A stretch of DNA of 64,000 nucleotides, taken from Bacteroidetes bacterium UBA2475 (lineage in GTDB: Bacteria; Bacteroidota; Bacteroidia; B-17B0; Aurantibacillaceae). Within the stretch, counting starts at the first letter, position 1. Each line of letters opens with the position of its first letter. Below, one piece after another: positions 9,511 through 17,173 of this stretch. The stretch lies in assembly GCA_002342065.1 (NCBI GenBank), contig DDPF01000010.1, positions 248,001 to 312,000 on the forward strand, written 5' to 3'. Both the position numbers and the translations under genes were made by a program. The notes beneath the pieces are model-generated. The model was not told the origin of the DNA, did not search any database, and worked only from the letters and a program-made list of their open reading frames with translations.

Positions 9511-9540
9511 GACCTCCTTCGACTTTGCTCAGGATAAACT
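9511..9540. repeat. Half of an interspersed repeat
   Basis: CTTCGACTTTGCTCAGG with flanking bases resembles one arm of the CTTCGACT-CGCTCAGG repeats scattered between genes in many Bacteroidota and other genomes. No second arm is present here, so this looks like a degenerate remnant. Recognised from memory of such genomes, not from a search. Confidence 0.45.
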
Positions 9541-9559
9541 TCTCGCCCAAGCCTAAATA

Positions 9560-9589
9560 AAAAAGGGAAAACTTTCGTTTTCCCTTTTT
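9560..9589 (-). terminator. Terminator of tRNA-Asn
   Basis: A 13-bp perfect stem (9560-9572 with 9577-9589), four-base loop reading GAAA on the minus strand, and an A/T-tract base. It starts one base after the tRNA 3' end on the minus strand, so the transcript would end directly after the tRNA. Confidence 0.85.
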
Positions 9590-9590
9590 G

Positions 9591-9664
9591 CTCCCTCTCC
9601 TGGGCTCGAACCAGGGACCCCATGATTAACAGTCATGTGCTCTAACCAGCTGAGCTAAGAAGGA
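9591..9664 (-). tRNA. tRNA-Asn (anticodon GTT)
   Basis: 74 bases on the minus strand. A 7-bp acceptor stem (TCCTTCT with AGAGGGA, one G-U pair), D stem GCTC/GAGC, anticodon stem CATGA/TCATG around CTGTTAA with GTT at the anticodon, five-base variable loop, T stem CCTGG/CCAGG with loop TTCGAGC, and discriminator G. The 3' CCA is not encoded and must be added by enzyme. Confidence 0.97.
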
Positions 9665-9671
9665 ATTTAAC

Positions 9672-9713
9672 CTGGTTATTTCCGAACCAGTCCAACTCCC
9701 AGCATTTACTGGG
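9672..9713 (-). other. Two small hairpins in the leader of the tRNA-Asn transcript
   Basis: CTGGTT (9672-9677) pairs with AACCAG (9685-9690), and CCCAG (9698-9702) with CTGGG (9709-9713). Both lie between the predicted tRNA promoter and the mature 5' end, so they would form part of the precursor removed by RNase P. Confidence 0.45.
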
Positions 9714-9734
9714 GAATTTTTCTGATTAGGGTGG

Positions 9735-9765
9735 CAAATTTACACTAGATTTATGAAATAAACAA
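9735..9765 (-). promoter_or_regulatory. Promoter of tRNA-Asn
   Basis: On the minus strand: TTG at 9765-9763, a 20-base spacer, then TAAATTTG at 9742-9735. Both elements and the spacing match the Bacteroidota sigma consensus and equal the spacing of the promoter at 2943. The predicted start near 9728 gives a leader of about 60 bases. The rest of 9665-9796 holds only AT-rich sequence before the kinase gene. Confidence 0.7.
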
Positions 9766-9796
9766 TATCTTTACAAAAAAAATTAAAATTAAATAA

Positions 9797-10720
9797 ATGA
9801 GTTTATTAGTTGTAGGTACAGTGGCCTTTGATGCTATTGAAACACCATTCGGGAAAACCGATAAAATTGTTGGCGGAGCCGCATCGTATATTGCATTAGC
9901 TGCTTCTTATTTTCAAAGAGATATTTCGTTAGTTTCTGTTGTTGGTGACGATTTTCCGCAAGATTTTTTAAATATCTTAAAAAAAGAAGGTGTGAATTTA
10001 GAAGGCTTGCAGATCAAAAAAGGAGAAAAATCATTTTTTTGGAGCGGTAAATACCATAACGATCTTAATAGTCGCGATACGCTTGAAACACAGCTTAATG
10101 TTCTTGAAAACTTTAATCCCATTGTTCCTGAATCTGCCAAAGAGTGCGATTTTTTAATGTTAGGCAACTTAGTGCCCGCAGTACAACGCAGCGTTATTGA
10201 CCAGCTTAAAAAACGTCCAAAATTAATAGTTTTAGATACAATGAATTTTTGGATGGACATAGCCATGGATGAGTTGAAGAAAACTATTGCCATGATTGAC
10301 GTTTTAACCATTAACGACTCTGAAGCTCGCCAGTTATCGGGCGAATATTCTCTGGTAAAAGCGGCTCAAAAAATATTGGTGATGGGCCCAAAAGTGTTGG
10401 TAATTAAGAAAGGCGAGCATGGAGCCTTGTTATTTAACAAAGAAGAGGTGTTTTTTGCCCCAGCATTACCTTTAGAAGATGTTTATGATCCAACTGGCGC
10501 CGGCGACAGCTTTGCGGGTGGTTTTATAGGTTATTTAGCTAAAACCAAGGATATTAGCTTTGAGAACATGAAACGCGCCATTATTTTTGGCAGTGCAATG
10601 GCCAGCTTTACCGTTGAAAAATTTGGAACAGAGCGCTTGATAGGCCTGTCACAAAAGGATGTAGAAGACAGAGTGCAGGAATTCATTGACCTGGTGCAGT
10701 TTGACATTGCTTTAGTTTAA
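9797..10720 (+). CDS. PfkB-family carbohydrate or nucleoside kinase
   Basis: 307 residues of the ribokinase/PfkB fold. The N-terminal GTVAFDAIETPFG and GGAASYIALAASYF match the first PfkB signature region. DPTGAGDSFAGGFIGYL near residue 235 is the second signature, holding the anion hole (GAGD) and the catalytic Asp. TINDSEARQLSG is the usual NxxE region. The protein phosphorylates a sugar or nucleoside, but the substrate cannot be read from the sequence. Bacteroidota carry close relatives annotated only as sugar kinase. It lies 55 bases before porW on the same strand and could be co-transcribed. Confidence 0.88.
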   Translation: MSLLVVGTVAFDAIETPFGKTDKIVGGAASYIALAASYFQRDISLVSVVGDDFPQDFLNILKKEGVNLEGLQIKKGEKSFFWSGKYHNDLNSRDTLETQLNVLENFNPIVPESAKECDFLMLGNLVPAVQRSVIDQLKKRPKLIVLDTMNFWMDIAMDELKKTIAMIDVLTINDSEARQLSGEYSLVKAAQKILVMGPKVLVIKKGEHGALLFNKEEVFFAPALPLEDVYDPTGAGDSFAGGFIGYLAKTKDISFENMKRAIIFGSAMASFTVEKFGTERLIGLSQKDVEDRVQEFIDLVQFDIALV

Positions 10721-10775
10721 CTTTTTTAAAGAAAAAATGCATACTAAATTCAATTATATAACGTTACAATAAACG

Positions 10776-13427
10776 GTGTTAATTAAGCGCTTAATATATC
10801 CAATTGCATTTGTCTTTCTTTTTGTTGCATGTAGCACAAAAAAGAATACGGTCGTAAGCAGGGGTTATCATAACCTTACAGCACGTTTTAACGGTTATTA
10901 TTATTCCTGTTTAAATATCGAAGAAGGAGAATACAAGATCGATAAGAGTAACAAAGAAAATTTTGATAAGATAATTCCTGTTTACATCTACCCCGCCGGC
11001 GATAAAGCTAAAGCAACTTTTCCTGAATTTGACAAGGCTATTAAAAAATCATCTACCTGTATTCAACGTCATGCTATCAAAGATAAAAAAGGTAACGAGA
11101 TCCCTTCATCCGGAAAATGGATAGATAATAACTGGATAAATATTGGCATTTCGCATTTATACAAACGCGAATTGTTTAGCGGCTTAGAAGCTTTTGAATA
11201 CGTTGCCAGAACTTATACAAAATCAAAAGACAAATACACGGCCATGGCCTGGATGATAAAGACCAATAATGAAATTGGTGCCGTTAGCAGTTCAGAACAG
11301 ATCATTAGCCTACTGAAGAATGAAAAAAATTTACCGCGCAAAACTAAAGTAGAATTACCTGTGCTTGAAGCTGATTATTTTATGCGTCGCGGATTAAATA
11401 CCGAAGCTGCCACAAAATTAATGGAAGCTTCAAGGAACAGCAATCCAATAACCGGCATCTCACGCAAAAAAAGAGCGAGGTATAGTTTTATTGTTGCGCA
11501 GTTGTTTGAACAACAAAAGAATAATAAACGCGCACTTGAGTATTACAAAAAAACCATACGTTTAAAACCTAATTATGAATTGGTTTTTTACAGCAAAATT
11601 AAAATGGCCAAACTGTTGGATGTTAAACGTAACAACTCCGAAAAAACAAAAAAGGAGCTCTTAAAAATGGCCAAAGAATTTAAAAATAACGAGTATTACG
11701 ACGTTATTTATTACACTTTAGGCGAGATAGAAGAAAAAGAACGTAACGCTACGCAAGCACTTATTTATTACAAAAAATCAGTTCAAACCAGTGTGAGCAA
11801 TCCAAATCAAAAAGGACAATCTTATTTAAAATTAGGGGAGATAAATTTCGATCTTACTAACTATCAGCCAGCAGAAGCATACTACGATAGTGCAGTAGTA
11901 ACCATTTCAAAAGATCATCCTGACTACGCATCGATAGTGGCGCGTAAAAAAACACTTGAAACTTTAGTTACGCATATTCGCACTATTAGCAGGGAAGACA
12001 GCTTGCAACGCTTTGTTAAACTTAGCGAAAGCGAACAGAACAGGGTAATCGATAAGATCATTTCTGATCTTGAAAAAGAAGAAGAAAGAAAAGAAAAAGA
12101 AAAAGAGATAGCAAAGAACAGCAATCAAATACCTAACAACACATTGGGAAGCATGGGTCAAAATATGGATATTGGTAGCCCTGGTGTTTCGGCGTCTTTT
12201 TATTTTTATAATCAAAATACCATTTCGTTTGGTATAGCCGATTTTACAAAAAAATGGGGTAACAGAAAGTTAGAGGACAATTGGCGTAGATCTAACAAAG
12301 CGCTTATCATTGATGAACCTGCCGAAAACAATGATACCATTGGCAAAAAAACTGTTGCGAAAAGCTCAAATAAAACACGCGAATTTTACAGAACCAATTT
12401 ACCTATTAGCGATTCGCTTGTAAAGAAAAGCAACAAAAAAATTGTGTATGCTTATTACATGATGGGTTCTATTTATAAAGAAGAATTAAATAACACAAAA
12501 AAAGCAGTAGCCACTTTTGAAGAATTAAACTCACGCTTTCCAAAGAACAAATATTTATTAAACACTTACTACATCATGTACCGCACCCACCTGGCCGATA
12601 AGAACCAGCCAAGGGCAGATTATTATAAAGAAAAGATCTTAAGTGAATTTCCTGATAGCGAGTTTGCATTGATCATTAAAAACCCAAGTTATGCAACCGA
12701 GGTAAACAGCCAAAAAAGCGAAGTAGAAGGATTTTATACGCAAGTATATCAATCTTATCTCGACAATAATTACTCACAAGCTTTAAGTCAGTCAAATGAA
12801 GGACTATCTAAATTTGGCAAAAATGTTTTCGTTTCAAAATTTGAATTTATCAAATCATTATCTATTGGAAAATTAAAAGGTATTGATTCGTTAGAGTTTT
12901 ATTTGAAATTATTGGTTGCAAAACATCCAACTTCAGAGGTTACCCCGCTTGCTAATGATATCTTACTTTCAATTAAGAAACAAAAAAATCCTGATCTTTA
13001 CAAAACAGCAGAGCCTGGTTTAAACCAATTAGACACTTTTAGCGTGAACCTGGATGCTGACCATTTTATTATTGCCATTGTACCCGACGATCCAAAAATT
13101 GCAGAGAGTTTTAAGATACGCCTTAACACATTTAACAACACTTATTACAGCTCAAAAACATTTAATTTAACCAGTAACCTATTTGGAACAGGCAAACAAT
13201 TGGTAGTTTTAAAAACGTTTGCAAGTGCAAAAGAGGTAATGGGTTATTATGAAAATTTGATCAAAGATCCGGAAATTTTTAAAGAGGAAGTAAAGAAGGA
13301 AATGGTAGAAATTTATCCTATCTTAGGAAACAATTTACCGTTCTTATATAAAAAGAAAAATATAGATTCATATAAAATTTTCTTTTTGGATAACTACAAG
13401 AACTTAACTGAAAATAAAATAAAATAA
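10776..13427 (+). CDS. porW: T9SS lipoprotein PorW/SprE with TPR repeats
   Basis: 883 residues from a GTG start. The lipoprotein signal MLIKRLIYPIAFVFLFVAC gives lipidated C19. The following STKKNTVVSRGYHNLTARFNGYYY block is the hallmark N-terminus of SprE/PorW. TPR-like helical repeats run through about 190-400, then a KE-rich coiled segment near 420-450, and a second TPR region from about 560. In Porphyromonas PorW links the PorKN rings to the translocon; in Flavobacterium SprE is needed for gliding and T9SS secretion. It should lie in the periplasm on the outer membrane. It heads a tight gene string with the bactofilin and AtpZ genes, which fits its usual neighbourhood. Confidence 0.9.
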   Translation: MLIKRLIYPIAFVFLFVACSTKKNTVVSRGYHNLTARFNGYYYSCLNIEEGEYKIDKSNKENFDKIIPVYIYPAGDKAKATFPEFDKAIKKSSTCIQRHAIKDKKGNEIPSSGKWIDNNWINIGISHLYKRELFSGLEAFEYVARTYTKSKDKYTAMAWMIKTNNEIGAVSSSEQIISLLKNEKNLPRKTKVELPVLEADYFMRRGLNTEAATKLMEASRNSNPITGISRKKRARYSFIVAQLFEQQKNNKRALEYYKKTIRLKPNYELVFYSKIKMAKLLDVKRNNSEKTKKELLKMAKEFKNNEYYDVIYYTLGEIEEKERNATQALIYYKKSVQTSVSNPNQKGQSYLKLGEINFDLTNYQPAEAYYDSAVVTISKDHPDYASIVARKKTLETLVTHIRTISREDSLQRFVKLSESEQNRVIDKIISDLEKEEERKEKEKEIAKNSNQIPNNTLGSMGQNMDIGSPGVSASFYFYNQNTISFGIADFTKKWGNRKLEDNWRRSNKALIIDEPAENNDTIGKKTVAKSSNKTREFYRTNLPISDSLVKKSNKKIVYAYYMMGSIYKEELNNTKKAVATFEELNSRFPKNKYLLNTYYIMYRTHLADKNQPRADYYKEKILSEFPDSEFALIIKNPSYATEVNSQKSEVEGFYTQVYQSYLDNNYSQALSQSNEGLSKFGKNVFVSKFEFIKSLSIGKLKGIDSLEFYLKLLVAKHPTSEVTPLANDILLSIKKQKNPDLYKTAEPGLNQLDTFSVNLDADHFIIAIVPDDPKIAESFKIRLNTFNNTYYSSKTFNLTSNLFGTGKQLVVLKTFASAKEVMGYYENLIKDPEIFKEEVKKEMVEIYPILGNNLPFLYKKKNIDSYKIFFLDNYKNLTENKIK

Positions 13428-13452
13428 AACTATTAACTTAAAATTGAATGTT

Positions 13453-13866
13453 ATGTTAGGAATAGGTTCAAACAAAAATCAAAACTTAGACGCTAGTTCA
13501 GTAAATTTAATTGGTAATGGTACTAAAATTGTTGGCGATATTCAGTCGGCCGGCGATGTTAGAATTGACGGACTTTTAACAGGAAATATTGTTACAACAG
13601 GTAAATTTGTATTAGGGCCAAACGGTGTGGTTGACGGTAATGTTACCAGCGGTAATGCCGATATCAGTGGCGAAATAAAGGGCAAAGTAAATATCTCCGA
13701 AATGCTTTCTTTAAAAGCGAGTGCCAAAGTAAGCGGTGATATTATTACAGGAAAATTAGCTATTGAACCGGGTGCAATTTTTACGGGCACTTGTAATATG
13801 GGTGCTAAAGTAAAAAACATGCATCAAAGCCTTGAAACTAATAATGCCTCCTCAAAAACAGCCTAA
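13453..13866 (+). CDS. Bactofilin (polymer-forming cytoskeletal protein)
   Basis: 137 residues from ATG 13453; a TTG nine bases upstream is in frame but less likely. The whole core is a right-handed beta-helix pattern with short repeats: IVGDIQSAGDVRIDGLLTGNI, VVDGNVTSGNADISGEIKG, KASAKVSGDIITGKLAIEPGA. These match the bactofilin (BacA/CcmA) domain. Bactofilins polymerise without nucleotide and scaffold wall-modifying enzymes or positioning systems. Its 3' end overlaps the next gene by 23 bases, indicating translational coupling, and it starts 25 bases after porW. Confidence 0.93.
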   Translation: MLGIGSNKNQNLDASSVNLIGNGTKIVGDIQSAGDVRIDGLLTGNIVTTGKFVLGPNGVVDGNVTSGNADISGEIKGKVNISEMLSLKASAKVSGDIITGKLAIEPGAIFTGTCNMGAKVKNMHQSLETNNASSKTA

Positions 13867-14056
13867 CCAGTTTCTTAAATTTAGCAACCTTAGTATTCAG
13901 ATGGCTGTAATTATTGGTGTATCGGCATGGGGTGGAAATAAACTTGATGCTTATTACAAGAACGAAACACCGGTATTTACGATCGTACTCTCTCTTTTAG
14001 GAATTGCTGCGGCCATGTATATTGTTTTAAAAGGCTTAATTAAACCTGGTAAATGA
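13844..14056 (+). CDS. AtpZ/AtpI-family membrane protein
   Basis: 70 residues from ATG 13844, with two membrane segments (about 16-32 and 43-62). The pattern of the F0F1-ATPase assembly family is visible: SIQMAVIIGVSAWGGNKLD, then a short polar loop, then a TIVLSLLGIAAAMYIVLKG helix. AtpI/AtpZ proteins help the c-ring or act as Mg/Ca carriers in ATP synthase operons. The start overlaps the bactofilin gene and the stop overlaps the next start as ATGA. No atpB follows, which is unusual for this neighbourhood. Confidence 0.8.
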   Translation: MPPQKQPNQFLKFSNLSIQMAVIIGVSAWGGNKLDAYYKNETPVFTIVLSLLGIAAAMYIVLKGLIKPGK

Positions 14057-14421
14057 TCTTAAAAAGTATTTTTACCATCATAATTTCAACAGGCCTTTCT
14101 TGCATTTATTCATTTGTTCTATCCTCATTTTTTCATAACGAGTTAACTCCCTGGTGGCAAAGTCTTATTTTTTTTGTGTCTTTATCTATAGTATTTAACC
14201 TGCTTTATTTTATCCGCACAGATGCCAAAACATATTCAGGCATCCTCTTAACCTGCGGTATCGCTAAGTTTTTGCTATCGTCCATCCTACTATTGATCCT
14301 TTCTTTCACCCTAAAAGGGGGATTTTTAACCTTCTTCTTCCATTTTATAGGGCATTATGTTTTGTTTACTGTGTTTGAAATGAGATATTTGCTGCAACTA
14401 ATTAAAACCAAACAAAAATGA
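14053..14421 (+). CDS. Four-segment membrane protein of the ATP-synthase neighbourhood
   Basis: 122 residues, nearly all hydrophobic, with four predicted membrane helices (about 4-24, 36-53, 65-85, 90-110) and a lysine-rich tail. It overlaps atpZ by ATGA at the start and the C1 peptidase gene by ATGA at the end. In Bacteroidota a gene of this size and topology commonly sits between atpZ and atpB; I place it by position and topology only. It may be an AtpI-like assembly factor, but no diagnostic residues are visible. Confidence 0.6.
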   Translation: MILKSIFTIIISTGLSCIYSFVLSSFFHNELTPWWQSLIFFVSLSIVFNLLYFIRTDAKTYSGILLTCGIAKFLLSSILLLILSFTLKGGFLTFFFHFIGHYVLFTVFEMRYLLQLIKTKQK

Positions 14422-15608
14422 GAACCAGTTTATTTTTTGCGTTTCTATTTATTTCCTTTTTAATTCCCGCACAAAGCGACTTAAGTACAATTTCATTATT
14501 AAACTCAACAAATAAAAAAGGCAGTGAATATAATTTTACAATTATTAAAAAATTAGAGACTACTGATGTTCAAAATCAAAACATGACTGGCACTTGCTGG
14601 TCGTTTTCGGCATTATCATTTTTAGAAAGTGAAGTTATTCGTTTAGGTAAGAGCAAAGAATTTAATTTAAGCGAAATGTTCGTTGCAAGAAAAGCTTATT
14701 CTTTAAAAGCTGATAATTTTGTACGTATGCACGGCAAAACAAATTTAGGTGAAGGTGGTGGTTTTCCTGATGCGATCAACGTATTAAAAAATTATGGTAT
14801 GGTGCCTGAAGAAGTTTACACAGGAAAGAAAAATGTTACCGACCAACACAATCATAAATTATTAGAAACTACTTTAATAAATATTTTACGTCCTGCAGCA
14901 CTTTCAGAAACGCAGGAAATAGATTTCAGTTTTATTCACAATTCTGTCAACGCTGTTTGCGATGAGTTCTTAGGCAAAATACCTGAAAAATTTGATTACA
15001 AAGGTAAAAGCTATACGCCAAAAACTTATGCTGAAGCAACAGGGTTAGTAGCCGGAGATTATGTTTACTTAACTTCATTTACACACCACCCTTTTTACAG
15101 CAAATTTGTTTTAGAGATCCCTGACAATTGGAATTGGGAAGCGATGTACAATTTACCTTTGAACGAATTTCAGGAAGTAATGAGCAATGCCATTAACACA
15201 GGTTACTCTTTTGCATGGGCTGCTGATGTAAGCGAAAAAGGTTTTTTATTTAAAGATGGCTTGGCCATTGTACCTGAAAAATCATTTGCATTAATGACTG
15301 CAGAAGAAAAACAAGATGTAACGACAAAACCTGTTAAACAATTAGCTATTACACAAGAGATCCGTCAAAAAGCATTTGACAATTACGAAACACAAGATGA
15401 CCATGGAATGCACATTGTAGGTATGGTAAAAGACCAAAACAATACGCCTTATTATTATGTAAAAAACAGCTGGGGTAAAGATAATAATCAATGCGACGGC
15501 TATTTTTATGCCAGCGAGAGTTATGTTTTATACAAAACTACCAGCATTATGATCCATAAAAAAGCAATTCCGGCAGCAATTGCCAAAAAATTGGGAATTA
15601 CTCAATAA
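14418..15608 (+). CDS. Exported C1-family cysteine peptidase (bleomycin hydrolase/PepC-like)
   Basis: 396 residues with signal peptide MRTSLFFAFLFISFLIPAQS. The papain-fold triad is complete: C60 in GTCWSFSALSFLESE, H329 in DDHGMHIVGM, and N350 in VKNSWG. Q54 or a nearby Gln in VQNQNMTGTC can serve as the oxyanion residue. Length and the KNSWG ending resemble the bleomycin hydrolase/aminopeptidase C family, but the signal peptide places it in the periplasm or outside. It probably degrades peptides. It is the last gene of the porW string, joined by an ATGA overlap, and is followed by a large hairpin. Confidence 0.87.
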   Translation: MRTSLFFAFLFISFLIPAQSDLSTISLLNSTNKKGSEYNFTIIKKLETTDVQNQNMTGTCWSFSALSFLESEVIRLGKSKEFNLSEMFVARKAYSLKADNFVRMHGKTNLGEGGGFPDAINVLKNYGMVPEEVYTGKKNVTDQHNHKLLETTLINILRPAALSETQEIDFSFIHNSVNAVCDEFLGKIPEKFDYKGKSYTPKTYAEATGLVAGDYVYLTSFTHHPFYSKFVLEIPDNWNWEAMYNLPLNEFQEVMSNAINTGYSFAWAADVSEKGFLFKDGLAIVPEKSFALMTAEEKQDVTTKPVKQLAITQEIRQKAFDNYETQDDHGMHIVGMVKDQNNTPYYYVKNSWGKDNNQCDGYFYASESYVLYKTTSIMIHKKAIPAAIAKKLGITQ

Positions 15609-15620
15609 TTACATTTTTTG

Positions 15621-15674
15621 ACCCATTTAATGATGTTTTTAGCTCAAAAACGAGCAAAAATCGATTAAATGGGT
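15621..15674 (+). terminator. Long nested stem-loop after the C1 peptidase gene
   Basis: ACCCATTTAAT at 15621-15631 pairs with ATTAAATGGGT at 15664-15674. Inside, TTTTTAGCTC and GAGCAAAAA continue the stem with one bulge and a six-base loop. A TCTTTTTTG tract follows. It is most likely the transcription terminator of the porW operon. Confidence 0.75.
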
Positions 15675-15839
15675 TCTTTTTTGCCATTTTTTAAAATCGG
15701 AGGATTTCCGTTTGAAAGGGTACAAATCTGAATTATTGTTAATATACCCAACTTCTTAGGTCGTTCGGAACGTATATATAAATAACCACAGAAACAGTAA
15801 AAATTCTTAGCACAGTTTTTGTATCTAAACTTATAATAT

Positions 15840-16433
15840 ATGACAACGCGACAAATAACTATACCGATGTTTCCATTAAACATGGTTCTATTGCCCGGCG
15901 AAACGTCTAAATTACATATATACGAAGAGCGTTACAAACAACTCGTAAAAGAGTGCCTTGCCAACGATGCTTCTTTTGGTATCCCATATCTTGAAAAAGG
16001 TAAAGTAAAAGATTATGGCTCCGAAGTTAAAATTAAACGCATTTTAAAAACTTTTTCAAACGGTGATCTTGAAATTCTAATAGAAGGTACAAACCTTTTT
16101 CATTTGCTTGAATTTTCTGAAGTACTTACACCAAAATTATATGGTGCAGGTTTAATAGAGCATGTACCAATTAACCAAAAAATAATCTTAAATAATTTAC
16201 AAGATGCCGTGGTTAATTATTTTGGCTCAGTACAAAGTAAGTTTGTGGATTATGAAACGGTTGCCAATCTATCTGTATTTAATATTGCTTCATCATTGCA
16301 ATTAACCAATACTGAGAAGTACCAGTTGATCTCTCACCGCAATCAGCAATTATTCCTATTGAATCAAATAAAATTTATTGTTCATATTATTAATACTGAA
16401 CAACAAATAAAAGATAGGTTCATTGAAAATTAA
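15840..16433 (+). CDS. Stand-alone LON substrate-binding domain protein
   Basis: 197 residues matching only the N-terminal domain of Lon: IPMFPLNMVLLPGETSKLHIYEERYKQLV, then FGIPYLEKGK and the GTNLFHLLEF region, ending with a helical half. There is no AAA+ or protease part. Such proteins are widespread and of uncertain role, perhaps binding unfolded substrates; a full-length Lon is encoded at 27711. The gene shares its last four bases (TTAA) with the stop of the convergent lipoprotein gene. Confidence 0.85.
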   Translation: MTTRQITIPMFPLNMVLLPGETSKLHIYEERYKQLVKECLANDASFGIPYLEKGKVKDYGSEVKIKRILKTFSNGDLEILIEGTNLFHLLEFSEVLTPKLYGAGLIEHVPINQKIILNNLQDAVVNYFGSVQSKFVDYETVANLSVFNIASSLQLTNTEKYQLISHRNQQLFLLNQIKFIVHIINTEQQIKDRFIEN

Positions 16434-17149
16434 TCCTGTTTAATTAGAACGCCTTTTCCGTCGCCTTTAAATCTATTTATTTCGGCAGGATTGCCTTTGT
16501 AATAAATATTTCCGGCGCGCCATATATTGTATTCAAGTTTTCCTCCTAAAGGTGCATTGATAAAACAATCGCCAATACTTATCGTTTCAACGAACACATA
16601 ATTATTAACGGTAAGTTCTTCTCCTTTTAAAAGATTGGTCCCATAAGTGTATACAAAAAGATGATTGCACACACCTTTTAAATAAACATCGCCGTTGCCG
16701 TGCGAGCTGGTTTTAATTTGATTAAAAATACCATTAAGGTAAACGTCCCCCGAATTCTCGGCCATTACATGTATTGTATCCTGTGTGTAGTTCTCACTAA
16801 ACCTGACTGTTCCCACTCCCCTATTCTCAACCCTTTCAAGGTATGGCAAAGAAATATTTACTGTTACTTTTCTTTTATAACCCCGTACAAAATTGCAACG
16901 GTTGTCGTTATCAATACTTAAAACACCATCCGACACCGTAGTTTTAATATTTTTGATAACGTTTTTTCCAGCAATTACTTCAACTTTAAATTCGTTGTCT
17001 TTGGTAATGTTTAGATCGATGGTATTATACAATTTAATAATAGTAAATGCACCTGGCGTACGCTCTTCAGTAATTTCTGAGCCGTTAGATTTAAAACAAT
17101 CCAACGCGTTCTCTTTTTTGCAGGCTGTAAAAAATAAGATCAGGATCAA
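16430..17149 (-). CDS. GIN-domain (DUF2807) lipoprotein, start uncertain
   Basis: About 239 residues. After the lipobox LFFTAC the protein has the GIN pattern of a beta-helical adhesin-like head: GAFTIIKLYNTIDLNIT, VEVIAGKNVIKNI, VSDGVLSIDNDNRCNF, VNISLPYLERVENRGVG, then rungs such as NSGDVYLNG and GNGDVYLKG. The TTG at 17149 gives a signal of only nine residues before the cysteine. A complete lipoprotein signal (KKSITYLILILFFTAC) appears if translation begins at ATC 17170, three bases after the TAG stop of the upstream gene. No ATG or GTG is available. The real start needs checking. It is probably surface-exposed or periplasmic; function unknown. Confidence 0.75.
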   Translation of the reverse strand: MILILFFTACKKENALDCFKSNGSEITEERTPGAFTIIKLYNTIDLNITKDNEFKVEVIAGKNVIKNIKTTVSDGVLSIDNDNRCNFVRGYKRKVTVNISLPYLERVENRGVGTVRFSENYTQDTIHVMAENSGDVYLNGIFNQIKTSSHGNGDVYLKGVCNHLFVYTYGTNLLKGEELTVNNYVFVETISIGDCFINAPLGGKLEYNIWRAGNIYYKGNPAEINRFKGDGKGVLIKQD

Positions 17150-17173
17150 ATATGTGATACTTTTTTTGATCTG

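Noticed and set aside
9329..9623. Minus-strand open frames over the cupin end, repeat and tRNA
   Set aside because: They cross the tRNA gene or its terminator and an interspersed repeat; no protein family marks are visible.
11924..12215. Minus-strand frames rich in Phe and Ser in porW
   Set aside because: Antisense of the Lys/Glu-rich coiled segment of PorW.
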